Positions 26,301-40,000 of a stretch of 64,000 nt of DNA are shown one piece after another (positions within the stretch are counted from its first letter, which is position 1; each line of letters begins with the position of its first letter). A model generated the notes under the pieces. It did no database searches and was not told where the DNA came from. It saw nothing but the letters and a program-made list of their open reading frames with translations. Source of the stretch: Neodontobutis hainanensis. Lineage: Eukaryota; Chordata; Actinopteri; Gobiiformes; Odontobutidae. A program made the position numbers and the translations under genes. The DNA is taken from positions 4,417,501 to 4,481,500 of the forward strand of contig JALDNG010000041.1 in NCBI GenBank assembly GCA_024349245.1, given 5' to 3'.

Positions 26301-28238
26301 CAGTGAAACAGAAAACAGCCCCAGAGCTACATCTTAGTTCTCACTGAGCATCTGACACAGAAACACCCAATTCCCACAGCAGTCATTAACTGCTGTAAGT
26401 CATATTATATCTATTCTAGAGGCTAAAGTGCATCACAGCTAAAGTTTGGTCCAAGCTGAGCCATGCAGCAGGCATGCACCAAAATGACACTTTTTGTCAA
26501 ATTAGGAGCTGATTTAGATGGTGCTTTTCCAAAATGAGAAAAGACCACATGGCACTGCAATATCTGATTCTAGATACATTTACAGACAGGCTTTGAAGAT
26601 TTGAGCCTTGATGTAAAACGTATGTAAAACTGAGAGTACTATTACAGAACTGTATCTGAGCTGCCACAGGGTAAGCAAAGTAACAGCTTCAAACAAAATA
26701 ACAATAGCTGTGTATACGTTTTCCGTGCTTATTGTGAGTTGTTCGGTAGCAGCAGCAAAATGTTGGTTGAGAGCTGAAAGCTTTGCCGCTGAACACTCAG
26801 GAGGCAGCAGGTAGGGGACAAAGGAGGGAGGGGGGTTCTCTGGAGGCCGCCCTTTCCCTCTGTTACATCTGTAAACAGGACAGCAAAGCCCTGGCTGACA
26901 GAGATGGATCTGTGCGTCCTCACCGAGCAGCAGTCTTTATAAATGTGCCTTGCCAGATGTCACCTCACAATTCTGGTAAAATGGCACAAAGGTTTGTATG
27001 TGTCTGTTTGTTCTCAGGTGGATGACAGGGAAGATATAAGCACTTGCGGATAAACATATCAGTAAAACTCCCACCATCTGCTTCACATATAAATACACAC
27101 TTTCCTTACGCTGCTGTTTCTTTATCTCACTGCATCGCTCCACTTTCTCCATTCTGGCTCTCCGCAGTGGCGCCATCCATCATCATTAGGAACCGAATAG
27201 ATGACCCGTCTACACCTGCAACAGCACTGCGTCCCCGCACTCTGGGGGTAGGCAGGGGGAGGGGTCAGGGTAGCAGAGAGGGGAAAGGTGAGAGAATGAG
27301 GGTACTGTATTTACCGCCACAAGGTGAGGATACGAAAGTGAAACGTGCTAATGCAATAAATTAAGCCATGTTGTCAACGTAATTTATTTAATCAGGCTGA
27401 AATTAGATTGATTACTGCGCAATGGCTTCTCTGTGGATATCAAGCACTACGCAACAAAACCAGATAAAAATAAAAACACAAAGGGAAAACTGGAATAAAA
27501 CTGAACATAATTGGCAACATGGTGTGAGGCATTTTTACTTTGTTATGTTGTCCCTTAGATACAAACAATAAATACAGTAATACAACTGATCGTCCTTTGG
27601 GCATTTTCACGTGTTGGAATGATCCGATTTCTCTGACGATCTAAAGCCATTACAGACAAGCCATATAACATTTTCATCTATTAAAACAAGTGAAGAAGTT
27701 TGGGTGTTTATGTTTGCTTGTGGCTGTATCATTGCAGTTTTTACAAAATATTTTTCAGATTTGGCATTATGACATGACTGTAACAGCAGATACTACAAAC
27801 ATTCTAAACATTAAAAGGTTCATTAAAAATACTAGATTTCACATTGGTTCTGTGTTGTATTTAAACCCGTGACTACTCACAGGAAAGCGATGATAAAATT
27901 ATCCCATAGACTACAATACATGTGAGGGCAACTGCTAATGGGACAGAATTTTCAAAATGGATAACATTTTTATTAACAATATCATACAACATATGCACAA
28001 AGAACAACACAACCATATTGCACAGGCTCAGAGGCCATTTTTTACATTTATGCATTTCACACAAAATGCTAAATTCTGTTGCTGTTTGGCCAAACGTTTT
28101 TACAAGGAACAAACATCAGGCCAAGGAAACCTATTTGTGATATAGGGTGCCTCTCATGTCTCTAAATATGCCTCCTCAATACCTCAACTCTTCGATTGCA
28201 CCGGAAATTATTCTCCATGTGCCATCTTTGGTCTTTAG
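20332..28238. other. Non-coding stretch, intron-like or intergenic
   Basis: Nearly 8 kb without a recognised gene or transposon. Homopolymer runs occur at about 23080-23091 (A) and 24497-24511 (A). Open frames at 22002-22421 and 23601-23816 lack credible splice sites and family resemblance. If the exon at 28239 is real, part of this could be its upstream intron. Confidence 0.5.
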
Positions 28239-28424
28239 AAGGTTCTGAGAAGAGGTATAAGCGAGGATACACTGGCGCTTCCTACGCAGAAGTCAAAGAC
28301 GCACTACAAGTGTCTCTCCTGTTTATCAAGAACTTCAGCAGAGACTTAGAGCAGTTGCGATGGTTCATCAATGAATGTTATAATTAGTCCTGATGTTTGT
28401 GAATCTTATATTTGTCTAAATAAA
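28239..28424 (+). CDS. Candidate 3'-terminal coding exon, unidentified gene
   Basis: A pyrimidine-containing acceptor 'ctttggtctttag' ends at 28238. From there one frame stays open for 49 codons to TAG at 28385-28387. The frame is protein-like: many codons end in C or G (TAC, GGC, TCC, GTC, GAC, CTC, ATC, AAG, AAC, TTC, AGC, CAG), unlike the AT-rich surroundings. The predicted tail is basic at first (EKRYKRGY), then an amphipathic helix-like stretch (LLFIKNFSRDLEQLRWF), ending ECYN. AATAAA follows at 28419-28424, only 32 bp after the stop. I do not recognise the family. It may be the last exon of a plus-strand gene, or a processed or retro-copied fragment. No upstream exon was identified, so reality is uncertain. 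Confidence 0.3.
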
Positions 28425-28469
28425 GATAAAGAACATCATATATCAATGTGTGGATGGATAAAACCTTTC

Positions 28470-28585
28470 GGTTAATCCTCATCCGGGGGTCGCCACAGTG
28501 AAGTAGTTTGCTTAGTAGCTTTGCAATGATTCAAACCCCCAATCTCAATCCCCAAACGAACCTTTTCCCCACAAAGGAGCTCCAT
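28470..28585. repeat. Interspersed repeat fragment with 'gggggtcgccacagtg'
   Basis: 'ttaatcctcatccgggggtcgccacagtg' followed by 'atgattcaaacccccaatctc' resembles a widespread fish interspersed repeat. I associate it, from memory, with the tail of the LINE family seen at 51023-51730. Family assignment is tentative. Confidence 0.5.
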
Positions 28586-29889
28586 ATATCAATGTATTTA
28601 AAATGTGAGATGTATTCCTGTCAAACATTTAGATCAAACTAAATTAAAACCCTCAGAGACTTGCTTATAGATAAATAAGTACAGTGTCCCATTATATTTC
28701 CTGTCATTTTGTAATAGAAATGATCTACCGGGACATGGAAGTATATAATTAAATTCTAGAAGCCCAGTTTGAGCTGATCCTCGAGTTCAAAGCTTATCAG
28801 ATGCCCATTCACTGCACAGTGGAGTTAATGACACTGCAACAAAGGATTTTACTAGTCTGAAAAGTTAATATACCGCGAGTGCTCTTTCTGAAAGTGACAG
28901 TCACAAGGTTGGCAACTCAAAAAACTAGACGCAGCAAAAAAAAAAGCTCCTAAGTGGATGATAAAAAAAGTGAATATATCAACATTTATTTTTTGCTACT
29001 TGCTCAAATAGTATGCTATTATTAAACCATCAAAGTGCATCATCTGCCATACAATAGAAGGACGAGATATCAAAGTCTAAAATACTGGAAATTGTAGAAA
29101 TGCGGCAGACAGCAGAATGGGCAAGGACAACGCAAAGCGAAAATCAGAAATGAAAACTAAGGAGATGAAGCATTTAGATGAGAAGAGGACACACAGAGGA
29201 CAAAGCATTGTCTCCTGTTAATATGTAAAAATAGCTGCCGCTGCCTGGTGCAGAAGCTAACTGGGTCAGAGAATTCCCACAGAGAGTGAGCTGCGAGAGC
29301 AGCGAGGAAAGAGGTAGCACATTGATTGGGTCTGTGGTATCAGGCTGAAGCAGAAGCTGGCCTCTCCTCACCTCGGGCTGTTAGGGCTGAAGCTGTCTCA
29401 CCGACATCCTCTCCAAGCACTCATGAATCCATCAGTCTATCCTCACTTCTAATAGCACCCCACGTTCTTTCATCTTAGCTTCCTTCTCTAGCTTCCTTGT
29501 GTACCCATTTCCCCTTCCTTCCTTCTGCTGGTAAACACCGCCTGGGCTTTATTGGCTTCCTATACCCACTTTTATCCTCTATGGTTGCAGAAATAGGGAA
29601 TCATTTGAAGTTACACTTTGTGGGATTAGAACATTTTTATAAAACGTTTAAGAATAATTTTTTCTCGGGTTTATGTGGCCACATCCACAAGACTTACATT
29701 GTGTGTGTAATTAAATGTTTTATTGATGACGATGACAAAGCAGTTGTGTACATATTGTACTAGAAATACATGAGAACAAGTTTGTGTACACCTGTGTACT
29801 GCTTCTTCTGCCAAAAGATCTTTTCACAATAGGTTGTTGTTGTTATTGCGCTTATGCAAAGTTGTTGTACATGTAAAAATAGATGAGGT
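28586..29889. other. Non-coding stretch
   Basis: No gene recognised. About 29170-29360 is slightly GC-richer, without splice-consistent frames. Confidence 0.55.
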
Positions 29890-30240
29890 TTATCTTCCTC
29901 TGTATCACGATACGATGTATCCCGATACTGTAATGCACTTTTTTAATGGAAGAATCTGGATTTCTACATTTTCACAAGCGCAACAGCGCATAAAATACAT
30001 TTTATTTAATTATCAAAATAGTGAGCACTGAAACTGTATGTCTTTTTTTTACTAAATAAGCAACAGATTTTTTGCTTGCAGATTTTTTTTTATATAAATA
30101 CTCAAAACAGTGTTTGATTTCAATTTAAAAACAAAACAAAAATAAAATAATTTTCAATAATAAAAAAATAATAATTATATTATTTGTAATCTGAATTGAT
30201 ACGAGAATAGCGCAATGACATATCACAATATTTCACAGAA
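29890..30240. repeat. Decayed 'cacgatacg'-type MITE (tentative)
   Basis: 'gtatcacgatacgatgtatcccgatac' near the left and 'gatacgag ... caatgacatatcacaatattt' near the right recall a common fish MITE with CGATAC/ATATCGCGAT motifs. Between them is a very A-rich core (30120-30180). Ends and target duplications are not clear. Confidence 0.4.
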
Positions 30241-32514
30241 TAGTTTTTTTTTATTACACCTATACTGACTTCTGACTAGAGACTATGTAATGCATTACAG
30301 CAGAACAATTGTCCTCCATGGCTCCATGTACTTCCACCTTTACCACCTGTGTTTTTTCATCCAGATATGCACATACCTCATTAGGAGTGTTAATTATTGT
30401 CTGTTCAAAGTTTTAAAACTTGAATCTCCAAGCTTATAGAAAGGTTCTGTAATGATAGAACCTACTTTTAAGGAATATGGCTTGTTAGAAAAAAAAAAAG
30501 TGCCCAGTTCAAATAACGGTCATGAAAGCATCCATCTCAACAATATTTTTTGTAGATTTGCAACAGGATACACTCACACTCACAGTGTTTTACATGCATA
30601 ACAATTTTTTGTTGCCTGTACGATTCACTCAAGTATTACTAAAATCAATTTACCGTTTTGGCTTCAGGCACAAAAAAAAGCACAGCTATTAGAGCATCAT
30701 AATATGCAATATTTTATAATCATATCTAATTATGTGAGGGTGCAGATATGTGATAAATCTGTAATTCTGCATCACACTTTCCATCAATTATAATATCACA
30801 GTGCAGGTTGCTGCCCACACAGTGCTTGAATTTGTATAGACATATCTGTCTCCTTTCATTTCAACCCCTGCATGCATAATAACAGGTTTACATCCACAGC
30901 AATTAGCAAACACCTACAGTGGGCTCCCGACAGACAACAAAGCCGGCGCTGAAGTTTCAAGTCCAGAAGCATTAAAGCTATAAAGCTATTTTATGAGTGA
31001 CCAACAAGGAAAACCATAGGAAAATCTGCCTTCAATGTGAAACTGAGCAAACATGTAACCATTAGAAAAGCATGTATCCTAAGTGGATCAGTGCCTTTTC
31101 ATACAAGAGTATACTACATAATCTGAGATAAGATTAAATCAATCTGATTAGAGCTGCAACGTATGAGATTGTGTAAATCCATTGTCTGCATTAACTCAAA
31201 GTAGTGTAGAATATTCAACTATTCCTGTGTATCGAGGTTCTTCTGTGAAAACATAAGCTTATCAACATTCTCTGCATCAAAGTGAGAGTGGGTTACCCTT
31301 ACAATAACTCCTGCAGTAGGGGGTCTAATGATTATTTATATTAGCATATAACCATTTTCTTACTGCACAGCTTCAAAATAACATTAACATCCAGGCATAA
31401 CATTTTAAACCAACATTTATATGAAGATCTGCTATAATTCACACAGGACCAGATTTAAAACACACTCACGTTTGATCAAACTTCAATAATGTTGCAGCTG
31501 ATGCACGTTTAAGTCAGATTTGTTATGAAAAACATAATGTCTCAGACACAGATTAGGTTTAGAACAGCAAGGACCAGTGCAACATTAGTTTAATCAAGTG
31601 GGTCTTCGCTAGTCTTGGCGAGGGGCAGGTTTTGCAAAAGCTACCTAAGAGCACTGAATAAAAACAAAACAATACCTTATCCTTGACAACCAGTTAATTC
31701 TTGCAACACATAGAATAGACAGATTTATTTTCTTCTTTGTCAATTATTTTCAGTCCTACAGAGAAGTCCTACCCTGACCCAGCTTTTGTAAAAAAAAAAA
31801 ATCCTGCTTGTCCTCTTTCTGTCTTCACAACAGGGGCATAGTTATTTATGGATACAGCCACAATATGCTGAACCAGGACAGAAAAGGCAATGCTGGAAGG
31901 AGACTCACTGGATGGATAACTATATCACAAAAATGCTAAAAACGAAATGTCTGATTCTATCCATGCACAGTTCAATAACTTTGATGGTTGCTTTGGGTCA
32001 GTCCATTCCTGTTAGCAGGAGGACACCTCTCTGTTTGGCTCTGAAGCAGGTAGGTCTCACAGGAGGCGTTTTCTACTCCAGTCTGATCCACACACTGCTC
32101 TGTCGGTAAAAACATGTTCTTCTGAAACTGATTTATGCACTTTTTTCTTAGTGTTTTCCTGTATTGCTCTGGGAGAAAGGTAATGCTTTAGAATGATTTT
32201 TTTTTCTTTCTAGTAGGGTTGATGGTAGCAGTAAGCCGAATAATACATTTTTGAATGGGCACAGGAATAGCTGCACCCATAGAAAGCCCTGCTGACATTT
32301 TATGAGTGATCATCAAAAGGATGGACACAATGCAACAGGGGCAAGTGTCTTTTCCATTCAATTATATGATCATGCAAGTTAAAAAGACAAAGTTAGACGT
32401 TTTAGAGTCATGAAAAAACTATGTATCTTTAACAGACTATTCTATGGTGGATTTTTGAGATCTCCCTGATTAAGACACAAACACAACCTAATCTGCTCTA
32501 TTGCTCTAGAAACA
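30241..32514. other. Non-coding stretch with one dispersed repeat copy
   Basis: No gene recognised. It contains copy 1 (30633-30708) of a dispersed repeat whose partner is at 33394-33466. Confidence 0.55.
30633..30708. repeat. Dispersed repeat pair, copy 1
   Basis: 'caatttaccgttttggcttcaggcac' plus A-run plus 'gcacagctattag ... tcataata' aligns with 33394-33466 at roughly 80% by eye. Neither copy has obvious inverted ends. Confidence 0.6.
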
Positions 32515-32715
32515 ATGAAGGTACAGTCCACTGGAGCAGTACAGTGCGGGTCGGTACAGGCCCGTTTCTGTTCCCAAGTGTCCCTAAAAAAAAAGTTTAC
32601 CGTACCACTTTGGGGACACCTTGGCTTAGAGTTCCTGTGGTCCTGAGTTAATGGTCCGCTTACTAAAGTTGGAGCTAAACACTGCAGTGTTCCGATTGGA
32701 CGATAGATAATCCTA
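32515..32715. repeat. Decayed fish MITE-like repeat (tentative)
   Basis: The order 'cagtacagtgcgggtcggtacagg', 'accgtaccactttggggacac' and 'aacactgcagtgttccgattgg' resembles a fish interspersed repeat with 'ggtacggtacc' and 'ctgcagtgttccgattgg' blocks, probably a DNA-transposon MITE. Class and ends are uncertain. Confidence 0.45.
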
Positions 32716-35700
32716 ACTTAGGTAAAAACAAGAAGCAAAAGGAAGAACATTAAAATATATATTTTTTTCAAATAAAATACCAAATAGTCATATAATATTC
32801 CAACAAAAAACATGGTAAAGGACGAAAACATGATAAATGATGTACTCCTGGCAACAAAGCTATCGATTAGCAACAGCTTTTTCCAGTTTCAAACAGGTAT
32901 TGTACAGCTTTTGTTCTGGAATACCGAGTCCCTAGATTATAGAAAACTGGCTCTATAATGTTTAGAGAGCCGGCAATAAACCAGAAACTGTTTACTGCAG
33001 CAATATATGACTGTACCTCCAGCCTCTCGCTGCTACACACCAGGATTAGTTCTCTTTTTATATTATTTATTAACAGAGCATCCAAGTTTCAAAAAGTCTG
33101 CTTCAAATATGTTTTTCCATCTCAAATAGAGACACGGTTTTTGCAGCACATTTGTTACGTAGCAGACGCCACACTTCAGGACCCAACACAATAGAAAAGC
33201 GTTCCTCCTCAGAGGTTACATGCACCTAGCCATCCCATGCAGAGATGCCCCATACCAAACCGCCAGAGGAAACCAGACTCTTAACAGTGACATACAGGTC
33301 TATGGTCCATTTTTATGGTGTGTTTTAGGCAAAATAAAAAGAGAGGATACCCATCTGTTCTTGTCATAATGTATGTATATGACCTATTAACTAGCATTAC
33401 TGAAATAAATTTACCGTTTTAGCTACAGGAACAAAAAAGCACTGCTGTTAGCTTTTCATAATAGGCTAAAACGAGAGGGTGTGTCCATTGTCATTGTCTG
33501 TATCATTTAGATTTATTACCCACAAATTTTAATCCCAGGTTTTATCAGTGACCTCTTCTTGTCCTATTCCTGTCTGCCTGGCTAAACAACCCTTCTAAAA
33601 CTCTTTGAAGGTTGGATATTTGTGGATTAAGGTCTGCCACCGCTGTGAAATATTTTATGACACAAAAACTCAAGAAGACACAAGAAAAACAAACGTACAA
33701 GCACTGTAAATCCATCAAATATTTACCAAGCACCTACGCTGTATACTTTACAGCAACTATAGCAGCTGAGGTAAAACTGCCATAGTTATGACATGTTTGA
33801 GGTCAGTGTGGCTGAGGCAATGTCAAATACTAAAGAAAAAACACTAATGAATGACAATGAGATGTTTTGCTGAAGAAAAGCTGTAGATTACTGAGATAAA
33901 AAAAAATAAAAAGAAAAAAGAAAAACTTAAAAACCCAGTGTAGTCATTCTGGGTGTTATTTCACGAGGACGAGCACAGATTAAAGTTCACAGTTCTGCTT
34001 TTGTTATCACTTGCAGCTTATTCAAACTATAAGCCCTGAGACCAAATCATATCACCCCTGTTTAGCGGCGCTACACTGGCTGCTTTTATTAGATTCAATT
34101 TGAAATTTACTGATAACAATGAAGGCCTCCGGCGACACATCAGCCCTCTCTCTATCAGTTAGGAGCTGAGATACACTTAGACCCAGGGAGAAGGCTGCTT
34201 GTTCCACAGGCTGAGCTTCTAACGGAAGGTGTGCAAACCTTCACTGTCATGCTCTAATGTGTGCTGCCAAGTGAGCTTATGCTATGAAGATTATGACATG
34301 ATACGAGTGCAGTGTGGACGGGGCTGTTCAAGTTGAGAAGCAAGGGGAGTGTTGCAGAGAGGTTACTAAGCCTTTATGGATTGTTCCATTCCTATTGATT
34401 GCTTATAGGTCACCTACATTTGTTTTGTTAACTGGACTCTGCCTACAACAAATAAATAAATCTTCTGCATTATATTAAATGTACATGTCAGTAAAAAAAG
34501 AAAAAAAAAAAAAAAAAGAAAAATAAAGTCATTAATTCCCATCAACCAAAACCTGTAAAATGTGACGGAAGAAAAACTAGTTACAAGAATATTGTAATAA
34601 GAATGATTTATCTATGGCTGGTCAACGTTGAATCAATGGTGGTGGATAATTAAAAAAAATCTGTACATTGTACTGGACTCAGTGACATTCTGAACAGTAC
34701 TATGATTGAATTTTGCATTATTTTATGTATGTGTTTTTACTATATCTTAATGTGCCGTCTTCAGTGTTTCTCTTTTTATATTTGTGCAGGACAAAACCCC
34801 CTCTAGGCAATAAAGGTTAAGTATAAAGATTGATCTCTGGATCAATAAAACTGGTGATAAAACCTAGACATCAGGGTTAAAAAAAAAGAAAAAAAAGAGA
34901 CATTATGCTGTGATAACCCATTGTGAAAATATGTAATGCAATCAAAGCTAGAGGTAATCCAATCCAATGTTGTAACATACATTATGTCACCTAACATTAC
35001 AGTCATCTTTGAATAACCACAGATCTATACATTTTTTTTAGTTGTGTGATAGTAGCTGCAGTGATTGTTCTTCAGGTCGAAGAGTAATTTCAGGTATATG
35101 AGCTTTTGAGAAAAAAAGAAAATGCACACTTTTTTTTTTTGTTGGAGAAAGTACAGTCCTCAGCAGCTTTAATAGAAAAGTGCAAACAGCTCACTACCTT
35201 GATGAAACACTGCAGGGTTAATTCGTTCTATATTGCATTATCATTTATGAATTATTTATACCCACCAGTGACTGTTTGTTTATGTCAATAGGATTACAAA
35301 TGTATTAAACACTACAGAAGGAAGGGGCACAAAGTACAGATAGAGCCAAAGAGTATTTTCAAAGAAAAGAGCAGCATTGTGTTGTGAGCCTTGAAGACAT
35401 GACCTCTCAAAGAGTCTCATTGGGTTCATTTTACAAGCTGAACTACTGCTTGTCCCTCGGCTGAATGCATTATGTTCAAACTCTTCTTTAGGGCAATATT
35501 ACATTTAATTGGAAACAAAAAAATTACTTCAGAATATTCTCGTCTTTTTTTATAAACGTCGATTAAGACTTAGTTGGCAGTGCAGAATTTGGAAAATGGT
35601 AAAAGTAACGATTATCAATTTGTGACCAAAGGTGGAGTAAAAAAAAAACTCTGTCAGGTACAATAAGCATTCTTGGCTTCGTGGCTTTGCAGATCTAGTG

Positions 35701-36375
35701 TGAATTTAAAGATGACATAATACGGCTTAGTACAACTTGAGCTGAATATCTGTCTTGCTCTTATTTTGATAAATCTTGTCATTTTTTAGATGGTCAGATG
35801 AAAATTCTTTGCAGCTCATTGTAACTGTGTTAAAGAACACAAGAGAATTTAAAATACCAATGAGAACCTAGGTTGGCTACCCATTTTATTTTTTATTCTA
35901 TGCAAAGAATAAGTCTGGCCTCTGTTGATTCGATCAGGATTTCAAGAGCCGTACTAATGGACACAGAATTAAACAAATGCTTCTAGACACAAATGGATGC
36001 AGGCACACAGATACAACTAGTTACAGAAATTAACCATTAATAAAGCCAACCACATTTTAGTTAAACGGTTACAGTTGGTTCAACAAGATTCTTACCAATT
36101 GGAAATTGCAGTGAACAGAAGGTATTTTTCGCCGCTAAATTAAAATATGGCTGGCCAGGTTGCCGCTTTTCAGTAGAAGCCCTGCATTATAAATGACGTC
36201 AACACCACACAGCGCTGCATTATGCATGTTATCCCAGTGGCTGCCCTGCTTCTCACTAGTGTGTGTGTGTCACCATGTTCCCAAGCAATGAAAGTAGGAT
36301 CCTAAATTATCCTACTTTATTAGATAAACGTTCTAATCAGATCGAGAAATCTCACTCAGCCCACACACACCCACA

Positions 36376-36376
<1 letters not shown>
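32716..36376. other. Non-coding stretch
   Basis: No gene recognised. It holds copy 2 of the dispersed repeat (33394-33466), an A-rich tract at 34493-34525, and another at 34880-34898. Confidence 0.55.
33394..33466. repeat. Dispersed repeat pair, copy 2
   Basis: 'gcattactgaaataaatttaccgttttagctacagg' plus A-run plus 'gcactgctgttag ... tcataata' matches copy 1 (30633-30708) in direct orientation, about 2.7 kb away. Confidence 0.6.

Positions 36377-36418
<42 letters not shown>
36377..36418. repeat. (AC)21 microsatellite
   Basis: A perfect run of 21 AC units, preceded by imperfect CA-rich sequence (36360-36376). Confidence 0.98.
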
Positions 36419-36421
<3 letters not shown>

Positions 36422-37011
36422 CACTCGCAGACTTAGACTCGAATCTCACTGATAATCTCCATTACCAATTACAGGGTGATACGCCATGGCTTAACATGAA
36501 AGCACCAATTAATCTTCTCACACTGGTCGGCCAATCACTACCAGGACTATATACTGCTCGCACACTGACTGACCACATTATATCATATGCATGGGGTAAT
36601 TTGCATATTGGAGCGCTTATTACAAGAATTCTACATGTAAGCACTTTTTTTAACCAGTTTACCAGTCAACCATATGGAAATGTCCAATACTCACAAACTG
36701 GTAAGTGATATAATATTCCTAGTTGCATTCATACTCAAAAGTAAAAAAAAATCCTTTTGTAGGATATGCATCAAGCAAACCTACTGTAATGTGTCTTTTT
36801 TTTTTCTTTATTCTGTTGTTGTTGCAAGTTATCCTCATTAAATTACTCTTGCCCTGAATATGCCCTCCATCATTCTGTCCACTCACAGCCATGTTGTTTA
36901 AAATTTTTAAATAAAATAGCCCCATCTCTTCCAGGAAGCCAGAACCGGGACAAGCTATAGTTTCCCTGATCTAAGCTCTTTTTGACACAGTAAGCAGAGC
37001 TGGGACCTGGA
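36419..37011. other. Non-coding stretch
   Basis: No gene recognised. The segment 36483-36715 has several homeodomain/POU-like AT motifs (for example 'ccaattaatc', 'taatttgcatatt'), compatible with a regulatory block but not diagnostic. Confidence 0.45.
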
Positions 37012-37043
37012 GGGGGGGGGGGGGGTCTGTGTGTGTGTGTGTG
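37012..37043. repeat. G14 run joined to (TG)8
   Basis: Fourteen consecutive G residues (37012-37025) are followed by 'tc' and TG repeats (37028-37043). Long G runs can form quadruplexes and are prone to sequencing or assembly length errors. Confidence 0.95.
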
Positions 37044-40000
37044 CGTTTTGATTTTTACCCAACACTGTGGGGACATTTCGCCCACCGTAAAAACAGATTA
37101 TTGAAGGTTACAACACGGCTTTGGGTGTAAGCTTTGTTACTTTTGTAATGTGCAATGACTGAGGTTAAGTAAGCTGTGAGCATTACGTTTAGCCAAAGAA
37201 ATAAGGGTTGTAAATCGGATACTCAACAGTCCGATATGTTGACGTCTGTCGTACTGCTGAGTGTGCGTGTGACGAACGGTAGGTGACACTCGGAGAGCCT
37301 CAGTGCTGAAGTGACAGAGCAGATGGGACGTGCATATTTCACTGTCAAACTAAAGGCTCTCTCTTTTGCCAAATCTCCAGTCACTGTAGTTCAGTGCACA
37401 GTTAAGTGCTCATGCTGTAAAAAAAAACTGAAAATACAATACTGATATTAATATGATCATAAACCATCCTACTGTTGGGCATTGTCCAGAGGTAGGTCAT
37501 AAAATGATTGATTTTGAGACTCAAACCGCTTTTGTTACAATTACAGCGTTAAAAATAACACTGCGGGTAACCGATCTGGCAGCCTGTACAGGGTGACTGC
37601 ACCTTTTAACACCACACATCAAATTACATGTACACATCCATCACAAAGTCATGATTGACAACCAAACAACAGCAGCATGGCCTAGCACTCGCAAATGTGT
37701 GTGAACCTGGAAATAATGTTAGGTTAGGTGCTGACTTTATGATGTTACATGATCATATACTAGTTCTGATTGATCTCTGATTGTAAAAGGATGGATAGCA
37801 CAGAGACCAAAATCAATACCAACTGTGCAATATTTGATCTTAAAAAATGGTCAATATTCAATTTTCAAATGCAAAGTTGATTTGTTTGACTAAATAAAAC
37901 AACTGTGCACTACATTTATTCTCATTATAAACGTTGACCGTTTAAAGCATGTTGACTCAAACGACACAAAGCACCTGTTCATATATATTTTTGTATGTTT
38001 TGACCGAGCCCAACATAAACTTGTATAAAGCTGAACCCAAATTCTTACTAAATTCTTATAAAAATATTTTTACTACACAATGCAACAGAGCAAGGCTTTT
38101 CTGACGGAAACTCTATAATACACTGAAGCATGCCATTGTTTCATTGTATGGGAGATACTCAAAGCCTTGAACTCAAAGTTCACAGTGACTTGACAAACCA
38201 GGTCCCAACGGTTCACTGCAGGTTCACTGTTTATGTTGAGCAGGCTTTAGTCTCATCTGAATGGAGGGGAGCCTTACATGGCAGAATATTAAACTCTGTC
38301 CCGCGAGTCTCTGTCCTACTGTCTCTTTCTTGTGTGGGCTGTATCCTTTTTTTTTTTTTTTTGCTCTTTCCCTCTATTTTTCTTTCTGCATTTGACTGTC
38401 CTCTCTCTCATGTCTCTGTGACTGTGTGCTATTCCTGGATTCCTCACTGAGGTGAAAGGAAGCGGCAACGAAAGCAGGGCTGTTGGCAGCAGCCTTTCCT
38501 CCTGTGTCTCTCTCACACAAACACCAGACACGCATGCTGATGTTCATGTTGGAGGCTTTGGTCCTGGGCCAGTTTTAAAGACATTTCCTGAAACATGTTT
38601 ATGTGATGAAAGGGCTTCATGTTGCTGCAGATTGAATGCTGGGAGTTTGGGTGTTTGTCTGAGTATTTGCATGTCTCTGTGTGTGGGGCAAACAAAACAT
38701 AGCTGAAAAACCAAGCTGTGGTCAGCTGGACAGAGCAAGGTGCAGATGGCTGCTTTTATGCTATCATGTGGAATGATATTCAAACCAATAGCTCCCTCCC
38801 ATCTCTCCCCCTTTGTTCAGCGCGCTGCACCACAGCACCTCTGGGACCCCCTCACTCCCTGTTGTGCTTACAGGAGCCGGGGCAGCCAGCTGCCACATGA
38901 GCCAATTAGAAAAGCTTTTACTAGAGCTCCAGCCAATTGGATTAGCACTACATTTGTTCACCAGATGAGACTTTAAATGTGCTGTTGTATGCTAGAAAAC
39001 TGGTAGCAGACGGCTGCCATGTAGATATGCACTGGCTCCAGCCGAAACACACACACTGCAGAGCGGCAGCAGTTCAAAGATCACAGTCCCAGAGAAAGAG
39101 TCTAAACTGTGAAAACAAGAACATGACATAAGTACCAAGTCAGAGCCTAGGCTGTGGACAGAGGGCTGTTGCTTTTATGTTTTAGTTGAACACAAACAGA
39201 GAGGAGAAATAGTGTAAAAAGAGCTCAACCAGGACTTGTTATCATGATGTCCAACGCACTATTCATTTTCAGCTTGTTTTGCAGCACCTATCCGATCCTT
39301 GCAGATTGTCTGCAGGGACGTCTCTTTTGTCCACTAAAAAGAAACACTATAAAATCATAAATATACCATTCTGTTAAGTAAATATGTTTGCTTTATATGT
39401 GGGGTATTCTAATAAGATTTTTACAAAAATGTGATGTAATGTTTGGGAAAATTAAGCGCAATAAGTTATGAATACTAAAACAATACTTAAAAAGACAAAA
39501 GAGCAGAAGGGAAAATAAGGACAGCACAATAAAGCACCTAGAAGAAGGCAATCAAGAAAAAAAGGATCAAAGAGAGGAAATGTTGACAGAAAGCTGTGGA
39601 ATCTGAAAACTGCGCCGGGTCTTGATCAGAAGCTCAGTTCTGTTTCTTTTCTGGTACCTCCTTCTCATCGTCTTATCTTTCCACTGCTGATAGGGAGTTC
39701 ACTGCCAAGTCAAAGCTTACGAGAAAGAGTGCGTGAAAATGGTGGCCTGGAGCAGTCTGATGCCACACACACGTTTATGCCGAGCTTCTGCCTTCTAACC
39801 TTTTCTTTATTAACGTTTGTCACCACGTGTAAATACCCACATAAAAAAAAAAAAAAAAAACACAAATACATATAAAGACAAATCACTTTTCCATTTCTCC
39901 TCGTGTAGGGGAGACAACGGTCACAAAACACACGCAAAACACAAAACATGCTTTATAAGGCCGTCACAGAGGTCTACAGACAGTGGAGTATTAAAACTTT

